Source of the DNA: Hominimerdicola alba
Lineage (GTDB): Bacteria > Bacillota > Clostridia > Oscillospirales > Ruminococcaceae
Length of the DNA: 64,000 bases
Reading direction: 5' to 3'
NCBI RefSeq assembly: GCF_900112155.1
Contig: NZ_FOKQ01000002.1
Span: 1 to 64,000 of the forward strand
In this document: one piece after another, positions 25,251 to 32,913 of the stretch
Layout of the letters: each line of letters starts with the position of its first letter
Numbering within the stretch: position 1 is the stretch's first letter
Translations under genes and position numbers: made by a program
The notes under the pieces: model-generated
The model's database searches: none
Told to the model about the DNA's origin: nothing
What the model saw: only the letters and a program-made list of their open reading frames with translations

Positions 25251-26324
25251 TCAGCTCTGCTGACCTTTCAGCTTGTCCAGCATATCCCATACACCCAGTA
25301 TGTACATGATGCCCAGAGCCCTGTCATACAAACCGTAGCCAGGTCGGCATTTTTCGTTCCAAATGTGTCTGCCGTGGTCTGGGCGGATATAGCCGTCAAA
25401 ACCGCCGTCATGGTAGGCTTTGATGATATCCAGTATGCCAACATCACCGTCACAGTCGCGGTGGGAAGTCTCGCTGAAATCGCCGTTATCAAAGTGCTTG
25501 ACGTTGCGTATGTGGGCAAAGGCTATCCTGTCACAGTGCTTTCTCACTATATCAGCCACATTGTTCTCGGGATTAGAACCAAGAGAACCCGAGCAAAGCG
25601 TCAGGCAGTTATATGGGTCATCTACCATGGTCAGAAAACGCTCCACCGCTGCTTCATCTGTCAGCAGGCGTGGCAGCCCGAAGATATCCCAGGGCGGGTC
25701 ATCGGGGTGTATAGCCATTTTGATATCGCACTCGTGGCAAACAGGCATCAGCTCTTCAAGGAAGTATTTCAGGTTCTCCCAGAGCTTTTCCTTGTCAACG
25801 TCCTTGTAAAGGGCAAAAAGCTCTTTCAGATTTGCCAGCCTTTCAGGCTCCCAGCCGGGCATGGTGTAGCCCTTTGTCTCTTTGAGGATATATGCCGCCA
25901 TCTCCTCGGGATCCTGCTTTATCTTACTTTTTTCATAATAAAGCGCAGTTGAACCATCAGGCAGAGGGTGAAAAAGATCTGTCCTCGTCCAGTCAAAAAC
26001 AGGCATAAAGTTGTAGCAGACAACCTTTACACCGAACTCGCTGAGATTGCGGAGCGTCTGCTTGTAGTTTTCTATGTAGAGCTCGCGGTTCGCACCCGCA
26101 GTCTTTATATCATCGTGTACGTTTACCGATTCCACAACGCTCATGCCGAAGCCGTACTTGTCCAGCTCGTCTTTGACAGCCTGTATCTCGGACTTTTCCC
26201 AGACTTCACCCGGCTGCTTTTCGTGCAGCGCCCAGACTATCTCACTGACACCCGGTATCTGACGTATCTGCGAGAGCGTGATACTGTCATTTCCCGTGCC
26301 GTACCAGCGGAATGACATTTTCAT
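25251..26324 (-). CDS. uxuA: mannonate dehydratase
   Basis: A 357-residue protein with the UxuA signature: MSFRWYGTGNDSITLSQIRQ at the start, VCYNFMPVFDWTRTD, AIHPDDPPWDIFGLPR, NCLTLCSGSLG, and a C-terminal DGYIRPDHGRHIW segment. It removes water from D-mannonate to give 2-keto-3-deoxygluconate, using Fe2+ or Mn2+. ATG 26324 is chosen because AGGAGG lies seven bases upstream; the longer frame to 26354 has no such site. It is the first gene of the hexuronate operon, with a strong promoter 35-60 bases upstream. Confidence 0.95.
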   Translation of the reverse strand: MKMSFRWYGTGNDSITLSQIRQIPGVSEIVWALHEKQPGEVWEKSEIQAVKDELDKYGFGMSVVESVNVHDDIKTAGANRELYIENYKQTLRNLSEFGVKVVCYNFMPVFDWTRTDLFHPLPDGSTALYYEKSKIKQDPEEMAAYILKETKGYTMPGWEPERLANLKELFALYKDVDKEKLWENLKYFLEELMPVCHECDIKMAIHPDDPPWDIFGLPRLLTDEAAVERFLTMVDDPYNCLTLCSGSLGSNPENNVADIVRKHCDRIAFAHIRNVKHFDNGDFSETSHRDCDGDVGILDIIKAYHDGGFDGYIRPDHGRHIWNEKCRPGYGLYDRALGIMYILGVWDMLDKLKGQQS

Positions 26325-26358
26325 GTGCTTGCCTCCTGTCATTAAATAATTCAACTAT

Positions 26359-26387
26359 ATTATACTACTCCGCCCATGTGAATACAA
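26359..26387 (-). promoter_or_regulatory. promoter of the hexuronate operon
   Basis: On the minus strand TTGTAT (complement of 26382-26387), a 17-base spacer and TATAAT (complement of 26359-26364), ending about 35 bases before the uxuA start. Confidence 0.8.
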
Positions 26388-26595
26388 GTAAAGATTAGCT
26401 ATCCCGACAGCCGTTCCGACAACGTTTAAGTACCTGCTTTTGCGGAATTTTACGAGGATACAGACGCTCTCAAAAGCTTACCGATTATTGCGGTTTTCAG
26501 AATGAACAAAAAAGTGAAACTAAGCGATCCTGCGTAAACTGCCAAAGAGACAAAGCGCGCGGTCAAGCCTCGCGCTAGCAGGCTTGCGGGAGTTT

Positions 26596-26816
26596 GAGGG
26601 CAGAGCCCTCAATCACCAAGGCACAAAACTAAAATACATAGCAAACAATAAAAGAGCAGCAAACTACCCGCCCTATCAAAAAGGCGCGGCAATACCAAAT
26701 ATTCCGAGCGTATGCGATCGTATGCCACCGCACATACTATGTGCGTAAATTATTGCCGCGCCCGTCATCGGACAGCGACAGCGAATCCGATGACTCGACC
26801 CGAGGAACGAGGGGCG
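26596..26816. repeat. dispersed intergenic repeat, copy 1
   Basis: This stretch fills most of the 580-base gap between uxuA and gpr and is related to 49807-50073. Shared blocks are GGCAGAGCCCTCAATCACCA, a GGCGCGGCAATA / TATTGCCGCGCC inverted repeat (26683-26694 with about 26751-26762), CTCGACCC, and AGGAACGAGGGGCGA. Between the shared blocks lie hairpins whose sequence differs from copy 2, for example TCATCGGA/TCCGATGA (26765-26793). No coding frame is credible. Just upstream, CAAGCCT/AGGCTTG (26564-26586) forms another stem. Confidence 0.7.
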
Positions 26817-26906
26817 AAAACAAGCAAACCAGCGTACACAGCAAATATCCGACTACCCCACCCCAGATTTAACTTAGCATACAATGAGTATCCCAATAAA
26901 AACCGA

Positions 26907-27773
26907 CTATAAGCTCCTCAACTCCTCCAGCGTCATATTCTTCTGAAAAGCCAGATTTATCCCCTCAGCGATATATCCCGCCGCCGATTCCACCAGCTTG
27001 TCAATGCTTCCCGGGGTGACGGTCATTCGCTCGCTGCCCTCAGGGGCGGGTCTGCCGAATATCATCTCGGCGGCAGATGCAAGGTCTACCACCATTGGCA
27101 CGCCGATGGCTATGCAGGTCACACCAAGGGTGGCGCGTGAAAGCTCTTTGCGGGAGTTTTCAACTCCACTGCCGGGGGATATGCCCGTGTCGCAAAGCTG
27201 TATCGTCCGCCCGAGATGGTCAAGCTCCCAGCAGGCAAGAGCATCAACAGCTATCACAAGGTCAGGGCGGACAGCTTCGCACAAAGCTTTGATCTGCTCG
27301 GTAGATTCTATCCCCGTCTGCCCCAGAACTCCTGTTTCGATAGCCGATACCTCGGTGAGTTCGTCGGTGTCCAGCTCGTGGGCAAGACGCTTTATGTGTC
27401 GGGTGGCGAATATCCTGTCCACCGTAAGAGGTCCCAGCGCATCAGCGGTAAGATGTCGGTTGCCAAGACCTGTCACAAGTATGCGCTCGCATCCGACCGC
27501 AAGGCTTCGCAGAGTTTCGGCTATGGTCTGTATACGGTCGTCGCGGCAGGTACAGTAGTTTTCAAAGGTGCTGTCCATCGCTTTTAGCGTGATATACCGC
27601 CCTTTCGGACGGCAAAGCTCTCTGGCGGCAGCAGAGGTCTCTATCGTGATGTCTGCGATCTCAAGCTGAGATCCCGACAGGATATCTATCTTGCGGCTTA
27701 CGCCCTCAATATCGCGGCTGAGCGACAGCCTGCGTGCAGCCTCAACCGCCAGATCAGTGCGTGGATCTTTCAT
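26907..27773 (-). CDS. gpr: germination protease (Gpr)
   Basis: A 288-residue protein matching Gpr, the aspartate-type endopeptidase that degrades SASPs at germination. It starts with the propeptide-like RTDLAVEAARRL and contains VTGLGNRHLTADALGP, SAIETGVLGQTGIES, VIAVDALACWEL, and GISPGSGVENSRKELS. The start at 27773 has AGAAGGTATTG upstream. The longer open frame to 27989 would run through a large palindrome and is rejected. Gpr next to divergent rpsT is the normal arrangement in spore-forming Firmicutes. Its substrate type is encoded at 486-674. Confidence 0.94.
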   Translation of the reverse strand: MKDPRTDLAVEAARRLSLSRDIEGVSRKIDILSGSQLEIADITIETSAAARELCRPKGRYITLKAMDSTFENYCTCRDDRIQTIAETLRSLAVGCERILVTGLGNRHLTADALGPLTVDRIFATRHIKRLAHELDTDELTEVSAIETGVLGQTGIESTEQIKALCEAVRPDLVIAVDALACWELDHLGRTIQLCDTGISPGSGVENSRKELSRATLGVTCIAIGVPMVVDLASAAEMIFGRPAPEGSERMTVTPGSIDKLVESAAGYIAEGINLAFQKNMTLEELRSL

Positions 27774-27808
27774 TTCAATACCTTCTTTCTGATGCTGTAA
27801 ATAATAAT

Positions 27809-27892
27809 TTATCATACGTACTGCGGGTTTTACTGGGGAAAACCTTTCTGAAGAAAGGTTTTCCCCAGTAAAACCCACAGTATGTATGATAA
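27809..27892. repeat. 84-bp near-perfect palindrome
   Basis: Two 41-base arms (27809-27849 and 27852-27892) are inverse copies with only two differences, both compatible with G-U pairs, and almost no loop. The centre is AACCTTTCTGAAGAAAGGTT, as in the element at 16440-16615, flanked by GGGGAAAAC. It sits between the gpr start and the rpsT promoter. It is much longer than a normal terminator and lacks a T run, so it is probably a repeat element or a structured leader of gpr. Confidence 0.75.
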
Positions 27893-27983
27893 AATTATCG
27901 TATGTAGCATCACACAGGGGTGGATTTAAACAATATGTACAAATAAAGTTCCGAAAATTTGCGGAATTTTTTTTGAAAACCCC

Positions 27984-28012
27984 TTGCAATTGGGAGAAAA
28001 ATGTGTTAAACT
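27984..28012 (+). promoter_or_regulatory. rpsT promoter
   Basis: TTGCAA (27984-27989), a 17-base spacer and TAAACT (28007-28012). The leader of about 95 bases holds TATCCGCA/TGCGGATA (28038-28066) and GCTTATCCTGATAAGC just before the ribosome site; S20 leaders are often regulatory. Confidence 0.72.
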
Positions 28013-28113
28013 ATTTTAGTAAGCTTGCCAAATCTGTTATCCGCATTTCCTCTCAGTCTGCGGATAGCTTATCCTGATAAGCGAGATTTTATACATTGAG
28101 GGAGGTGTCCATA

Positions 28114-28365
28114 ATGCCTAACATTAAGTCTGCAAAGAAGAGAGTTAAGGTCATCGAGAAGAAGACCATGAGAAACAAGGCTATCAAGTCCGATCTTAAG
28201 ACTGCTCTGAAGAAGGCTGATGCTGCTGTTGCTAACAATGCTGCTGATAAGGAGCAGGTAGTTAGAACCGCTATCAAGAAGGTCGATATGGCTTGCACAA
28301 AGGGTATTCTGCACAAGAATAACGCTGCAAGAAAGAAGTCTCAGCTTGCTAAGAAGCTCGGCTAA
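28114..28365 (+). CDS. rpsT: 30S ribosomal protein S20
   Basis: An 83-residue, very lysine-rich protein starting [13 protein letters not shown], followed by [20 protein letters not shown] and ending [16 protein letters not shown], the standard S20 layout of three helices. It binds 16S rRNA in the body of the small subunit. ATG 28114 is preferred because GGGAGGTG lies seven bases upstream and homologues start at MPNIKSA. The gene is monocistronic with its own promoter and terminator, next to gpr as in other Firmicutes. Confidence 0.97.
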   Translation: MPNIKSAKKRVKVIEKKTMRNKAIKSDLKTALKKADAAVANNAADKEQVVRTAIKKVDMACTKGILHKNNAARKKSQLAKKLG

Positions 28366-28387
28366 GATCGTTTTTAATAACGGATAT

Positions 28388-28416
28388 GACCCGACACGTA
28401 TGTGTCGGGTCTTTTT
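28388..28416 (+). terminator. rpsT terminator
   Basis: A perfect 10-bp stem, GACCCGACAC / GTGTCGGGTC, with loop GTAT and a TTTTT tail. Confidence 0.92.
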
Positions 28417-28528
28417 GTGCCATGCGCGTTTTGCTGAATATGCACGGAGTTATTACTTTAGTTATGCGCGTTTTGTATGAAAATAATTTGTTCATAAAAT
28501 AGCTGTATAAATCATGACAAAATAGCAG

Positions 28529-28564
28529 TATAATTAAATAGCAGGCTGATAGTTAGCAAGCTAA
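28529..28564 (+). promoter_or_regulatory. promoter region and operator of the marR-ABC operon
   Basis: TATAAT lies at 28529-28534. Nineteen bases downstream, TTAGC AA GCTAA (28553-28564) is an inverted repeat of the kind bound by MarR dimers, placed over the start of transcription. This suggests that the first gene represses its own operon. No good -35 element is seen. Confidence 0.55.
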
Positions 28565-28585
28565 TCATAAGGGGGCGAATAATTA

Positions 28586-29041
28586 GTGAAAGAAGAAATT
28601 CAGAAAGAAGTCCTCAAAACTTCCAAGTATGTTCACCAGAAGATAGGTAACATAATCAATTCAGAGCTCGCCCATAACGATATAACCGCAGCCCAGAGCT
28701 ATGTGCTGATGTTTATAATGTGTCATGAGCCGCCTGTTTATCCCTCGGATATACAGCGGGAGATGAATATAGCGGGTGCGACGGTATCGGGGCTGGTCAA
28801 AAAGCTGAGGGCTAAAGGCTATCTGACAATGGAAGGCTGCGACACCGATGAACGCAGGCGAGGTCTGATAGCTACCGAAAAGGCTGCCATGCACAAAGCC
28901 GAGATAGAAAACTGCATGGTCAGTATCGAAGGCAGAGCTTTCAAGGGTTTTGAGGAAGAAGAGCTTGAAACTCTTAACCGTCTGCTGTCGCGGATGGCAG
29001 ATAATCTAAAAGACGCTGAAAAGGAGGGGCAGGATAAATGA
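28586..29041 (+). CDS. MarR-family transcriptional regulator
   Basis: A 151-residue winged-helix regulator. The DNA-binding region is PVYPSDIQREMNIAGATVSG, LVKKLRAKGYLTMEG, then a wing with CDTDERRRGLIATEK, flanked by N- and C-terminal dimer helices. It begins with GTG at 28586, preceded by AAGGGGG. Its stop overlaps the ATG of the ABC transporter gene (ATGA), so it is coupled to the exporter. By analogy with other MarR/ABC pairs it probably represses the operon until a drug or metabolite binds. Confidence 0.9.
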   Translation: MKEEIQKEVLKTSKYVHQKIGNIINSELAHNDITAAQSYVLMFIMCHEPPVYPSDIQREMNIAGATVSGLVKKLRAKGYLTMEGCDTDERRRGLIATEKAAMHKAEIENCMVSIEGRAFKGFEEEELETLNRLLSRMADNLKDAEKEGQDK

Positions 29042-30819
29042 AGAAGATCCTAGCTCAGATAAAGCAGTATAAAAAGGATACTATCCTCACACCTTTTTAT
29101 GCCATGCTTGAAGTCGTTATGGAAGTGCTTCTACCCTACATAACGGCGAAGATAATAGATGAGGGTATAGAAAAGAGCGACATGAAGGCTGTCGCATTAT
29201 TCGGCGGCGCGATGCTGGCTGCGGCTATTGTCAGCCTGTTGGCAGGCATGATGTCGGGTGTACACGGTGCAAGGGCATCTACGGGATTCGCCTGTAATCT
29301 CAGGGAGGAGATCTACCGCAAGATACAGACCTTCTCCTTTGCAAATATCGACAAGTTCTCCACTGCGGGTCTTGTTACCAGAATGACCACAGATGTCACC
29401 AATATACAGAACGCTTTCCAGATGTGCATACGCATCGCGGTAAGAGCGCCTTTCATGCTGATAAGCAGTCTTGTGATGAGCTTTATCGTAAGCCCGAAGA
29501 TGAGCAGTCTGTTCCTGATAGTACTGCTGTTCCTGGCAATTGCTCTCGGCTCTGTTGTGGCTTTTGCCATGAAGACATTCAGCGCGGCTTTCCAGAAGTA
29601 CGATGAACTCAACGCAAAGGTACAGGAAAATGTTTCCGCTATAAGAGTTGTAAAGGCTTATGTACGTGAGGATTACGAAAAGGATAAGTTCCGCAAGGCA
29701 TCGGGTAACCTTTATAATATGTTCGTCAAGGCTGAGAGCATCGTAGCCCTCAACAACCCATTCATGATGCTGGTAAGCTACTCCGCGATCATCGCTATAA
29801 GCTGGTTCGGCGCACATATGGTAGTTGGCGGAAGCCTTACCACAGGTGAACTCACCAGCCTGTTCTCGTATATATTCAGCGCATTTATCTCGCTGATGAT
29901 ACTCTCATTCATATTCGTTATGATCTCCATGTCAACTGCCAGCATAAAGCGTATCAGCGAAGTTCTGGACGAAGAGCCCGATCTTTCCGACAAGGCTGAC
30001 ACCATCAAGGAGATGAAGGACGGTTCCATCGATTTCGAGCACGTTGATTTCGCATACTTCAAGGGTGAGAACAAGGAAGTCCTTCACGATATCGACCTGC
30101 ATATCAAGTCAGGCGAGACCATAGGCATCATCGGACCTACAGGTTCGGGCAAGACCTCTCTTGTTAACCTTATCAGCAGACTTTACGATGTTACTTCGGG
30201 TGCTGTAAAAGTGGGCGGTGTTGATGTAAGGGATTACGATATGGAATTCCTGAGAGATAATGTTTCCGTGGTACTCCAGAAGAACGTGCTGTTCTCGGGC
30301 ACTATCATCGAAAACCTCCGCTGGGGCAATGAGAATGCTACCGAAGAGGAGTGCATAGAAGCCTGCAAGTCGGCTTGTGCAGACGAATTCATCGAGCGTA
30401 TGCCCGATAAGTATAACTCACATATCGAGCGCGGCGGCGCTAACGTATCAGGCGGACAGAAGCAGAGGCTCTGTATAGCAAGAGCCCTGATGAAGAGCCC
30501 CAAGGTGCTTATCCTCGATGATTCCACCAGTGCAGTTGATACTGCTACCGATGCAAAGATAAAACAGGCTTTCGCCGAGAGAATACCCGGCACTACAAAG
30601 ATAATTATAGCACAGCGTATATCCAGCGTTGAAAAGGCTGACAGGATACTTGTTATCGAAGAAGGCAGGATAACAGGTATCGGCACTCACGAGGAACTGC
30701 TGAAGACCAGCGAGACCTACGCTGATATCTACAGTTCACAGGTGGGCGGCGGAGGAGACTTCGACAGACCCGAGAACGCTCAGGGCAAAACAGTCAGCAC
30801 AGGAAAGGAGGGAGAGTAA
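29038..30819 (+). CDS. ABC exporter half-transporter with degenerate ATP site
   Basis: A 593-residue fused permease/ATPase: six membrane helices in the first 320 residues, then a nucleotide-binding domain with Walker A GPTGSGKTS (about 366-374), signature NVSGGQKQR and Walker B LILDDSTSAVD. Where canonical proteins have Glu after the Walker B Asp this one has Asp, and the H-loop reads AQRIS with Gln in place of His. These are the marks of the non-catalytic half of heterodimeric exporters such as BmrC/BmrD or TM287/288. It overlaps marR by four bases and the next ABC gene by one base. Confidence 0.93.
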   Translation: MKKILAQIKQYKKDTILTPFYAMLEVVMEVLLPYITAKIIDEGIEKSDMKAVALFGGAMLAAAIVSLLAGMMSGVHGARASTGFACNLREEIYRKIQTFSFANIDKFSTAGLVTRMTTDVTNIQNAFQMCIRIAVRAPFMLISSLVMSFIVSPKMSSLFLIVLLFLAIALGSVVAFAMKTFSAAFQKYDELNAKVQENVSAIRVVKAYVREDYEKDKFRKASGNLYNMFVKAESIVALNNPFMMLVSYSAIIAISWFGAHMVVGGSLTTGELTSLFSYIFSAFISLMILSFIFVMISMSTASIKRISEVLDEEPDLSDKADTIKEMKDGSIDFEHVDFAYFKGENKEVLHDIDLHIKSGETIGIIGPTGSGKTSLVNLISRLYDVTSGAVKVGGVDVRDYDMEFLRDNVSVVLQKNVLFSGTIIENLRWGNENATEEECIEACKSACADEFIERMPDKYNSHIERGGANVSGGQKQRLCIARALMKSPKVLILDDSTSAVDTATDAKIKQAFAERIPGTTKIIIAQRISSVEKADRILVIEEGRITGIGTHEELLKTSETYADIYSSQVGGGGDFDRPENAQGKTVSTGKEGE

Positions 30820-32750
30820 TGCCGAAATTCGATAAGACCGCACCACGTCCGCAGATGAGCAAGGACACATTCAAGGTGCTGGGCAGAGTTATCAAGTTCA
30901 TGTTCAGGGATTACAAGATACACTTCTTTATCGTAGTTGTGTGCATTATCGTGCAGGCTATTGCCACACTTGTCGGTATGACCTACATGAAAACTCTGAT
31001 AGATGATTACATCTCTCCCATGCTGAAAGCAAAAACAGCCGCTGAGGAAGCAGGAAAAGCCTACATCGCTGATTATTCAGGCCTTGCGGCATCCCTTGGC
31101 AAGCTTGCAGCTCTCTATGTTGTGGGACTCATATGCTCCTATGCGTACAACAGGATAATGGTAAACGTAGGTCAGGGCACTCTGCGTAATTTCAGAAATG
31201 AGCTTTTCGATAACATGGAAAGCCTGCCCATCAAGTATTTTGATACTCACGCCCACGGCGATATAATGTCTGTTTATACAAATGACGTTGATACTCTCCG
31301 TCAGTTCATCGGACAGAGCATACCACAGCTGATAAACTCGACCGTATCATTTGTATCCACTCTCACAGCGATGATAGTGCTGAATATCCCGCTGACGCTT
31401 CTCTCCATATTCATGGCTTTCGTAATGATGATAACTACCAAGAATATCTCCATGAAGTCTGGCAAATACTTCGGCGCACAGCAGAAAGACCTTGGTGAGG
31501 TCAACGGTTTCATCGAGGAAATGCTGGACGGTCAGAAGGTCGTAAAGGTATTCTGCCACGAGGAAAAAGCCAAAGAGGACTTTGGCAAGCTCAACGACAG
31601 ACTGCGTGACAGCGCATTCAACGCAAACAAGTTCGCAAATATCCTCATGCCTATCAATGCAAATATAGGCAACCTCAGCTATGTTCTCTCTGCACTTGTA
31701 GGTGCGTTCATGCTGATAAAAGGCTGGGGCGGAGTAGAACTGGGTACTATCGCAACTTTCCTTAGTCTGAACAAGAGCTTCACAATGCCTATCACCCAGA
31801 TAAGCCAGCAGATGACCTTTGTAATAATGGCATCCGCAGGCGCAGGCAGAGTTATGGATCTGCTTGACCAGACACCTGAGAAAGATGAGGGCTATGTTGA
31901 GTTCGTCAATGCAAAATTCGACAGCAACGGCGATCTCAAGGAATGTGCAGAGCGCACAGGCACATGGGCATGGAAGCACCCTCACAAGGAAGACGGCACT
32001 GTTACCTACACCCAGATGAAGGGTGAGATCGTTTTCGATGGTGTGGATTTCGGCTACAACGATGACAAGATAGTTCTCCATGATGTAAAACTGTTTGCCA
32101 AGCCGGGTCAGAAGATAGCCTTTGTAGGTTCAACAGGTGCAGGCAAGACCACCATCACCAACCTTATAAACCGTTTCTACGATATCCAGGACGGTAAGAT
32201 AAGGTATGACGGCATAAATATCTCCAAGATCAAAAAGCCCGCACTGAGAAAAACTCTCGGCATAGTTCTGCAGGATACACACCTGTTCACAGGTACTGTA
32301 ATGGATAATATCCGCTACGGAAATCTCGATGCTACCGATGAAGAATGTATCGCGGCGGCCAGGCTTGCAAATGCTTCGGGCTTTATCGAGAAGCTTGAGC
32401 ACGGCTACGATACAGTATTAAAGGGTGACGGCGGAAACCTCAGCCAGGGACAGAGACAGCTTCTTGCCATAGCAAGAGCCGCAGTCGGCGACCCGCCTGT
32501 GCTTATCCTCGATGAGGCGACTTCCTCCATCGATACCCGCACAGAAAAGCTGGTCCAGACAGGTATGGACGCTCTCATGCACGGAAGAACTACTTTCGTT
32601 ATTGCCCACAGACTTTCAACAGTCAAGAATTCCGACTGTATAATGGTTCTTGAACAGGGCAGGATAATCGAGCGCGGCACACACGATGAACTGCTTGAAA
32701 AGAAAGGCAAGTACTTCCAGCTCTACACAGGAAGCTTCGCAGAAAACTGA
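30819..32750 (+). CDS. ABC exporter half-transporter, catalytic partner
   Basis: A 643-residue fused permease/ATPase. The membrane domain is interrupted by a charged insertion near residues 70-90. The ATPase domain has Walker A GSTGAGKTT (about 437-445), signature NLSQGQRQLL, Walker B LILDEATSSID with the catalytic Glu, and an H-loop His in VIAHRLSTV. It completes a heterodimer with the preceding protein, whose site lacks the catalytic Glu and His. Such exporters pump drugs or lipids outward. The TAATG overlap with the upstream gene indicates coupled translation at fixed ratio. Confidence 0.94.
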   Translation: MPKFDKTAPRPQMSKDTFKVLGRVIKFMFRDYKIHFFIVVVCIIVQAIATLVGMTYMKTLIDDYISPMLKAKTAAEEAGKAYIADYSGLAASLGKLAALYVVGLICSYAYNRIMVNVGQGTLRNFRNELFDNMESLPIKYFDTHAHGDIMSVYTNDVDTLRQFIGQSIPQLINSTVSFVSTLTAMIVLNIPLTLLSIFMAFVMMITTKNISMKSGKYFGAQQKDLGEVNGFIEEMLDGQKVVKVFCHEEKAKEDFGKLNDRLRDSAFNANKFANILMPINANIGNLSYVLSALVGAFMLIKGWGGVELGTIATFLSLNKSFTMPITQISQQMTFVIMASAGAGRVMDLLDQTPEKDEGYVEFVNAKFDSNGDLKECAERTGTWAWKHPHKEDGTVTYTQMKGEIVFDGVDFGYNDDKIVLHDVKLFAKPGQKIAFVGSTGAGKTTITNLINRFYDIQDGKIRYDGINISKIKKPALRKTLGIVLQDTHLFTGTVMDNIRYGNLDATDEECIAAARLANASGFIEKLEHGYDTVLKGDGGNLSQGQRQLLAIARAAVGDPPVLILDEATSSIDTRTEKLVQTGMDALMHGRTTFVIAHRLSTVKNSDCIMVLEQGRIIERGTHDELLEKKGKYFQLYTGSFAEN

Positions 32751-32753
32751 TAT

Positions 32754-32855
32754 TATAGTAAACGACATTGAAATTGCTGCTTTGCGAACTTCGCAAAAGC
32801 ATAGATCGAACTTTTACTCGTTCTCAAAGTTCACTTTCTAATGTCGTTAACTATA
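32754..32855. repeat. 102-bp MITE-like element with 16-bp terminal inverted repeats
   Basis: TATAGTAAACGACATT (32754-32769) and AATGTCGTTAACTATA (32840-32855) are inverse copies with one difference. The interior has two smaller hairpins, TTTGCGAA/TTCGCAAA and GAACTTT/AAAGTTC, and no gene. A single copy of the same end, TTATAGTAAACGACATTTT, occurs at 49022-49040 without its partner. Confidence 0.65.
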
Positions 32856-32857
32856 TA

Positions 32858-32898
32858 AACAAAAAGCGCAGTATGTTGTTGATAACATACTGCGCTTT
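32858..32898 (-). terminator. terminator between ABC operon and antiporter gene
   Basis: AAAGCGCAGTATGTT and AACATACTGCGCTTT form a perfect 15-bp stem. On the minus strand TTTTTGTTT follows, ending the antiporter transcript; the plus-strand side (CTTTCTAT) is weaker. Confidence 0.88.
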
Positions 32899-32913
32899 CT
32901 ATATTGGAGATGT

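Noticed and set aside
27774-27989. Longer N-terminus for Gpr
   Set aside because: The extension translates the 84-bp palindrome and lacks a ribosome site, whereas 27773 has one and matches the family start.
32754-32855. Insertion sequence with transposase
   Set aside because: The element is about 100 bases long and has no coding capacity; only a MITE-like call is supported.
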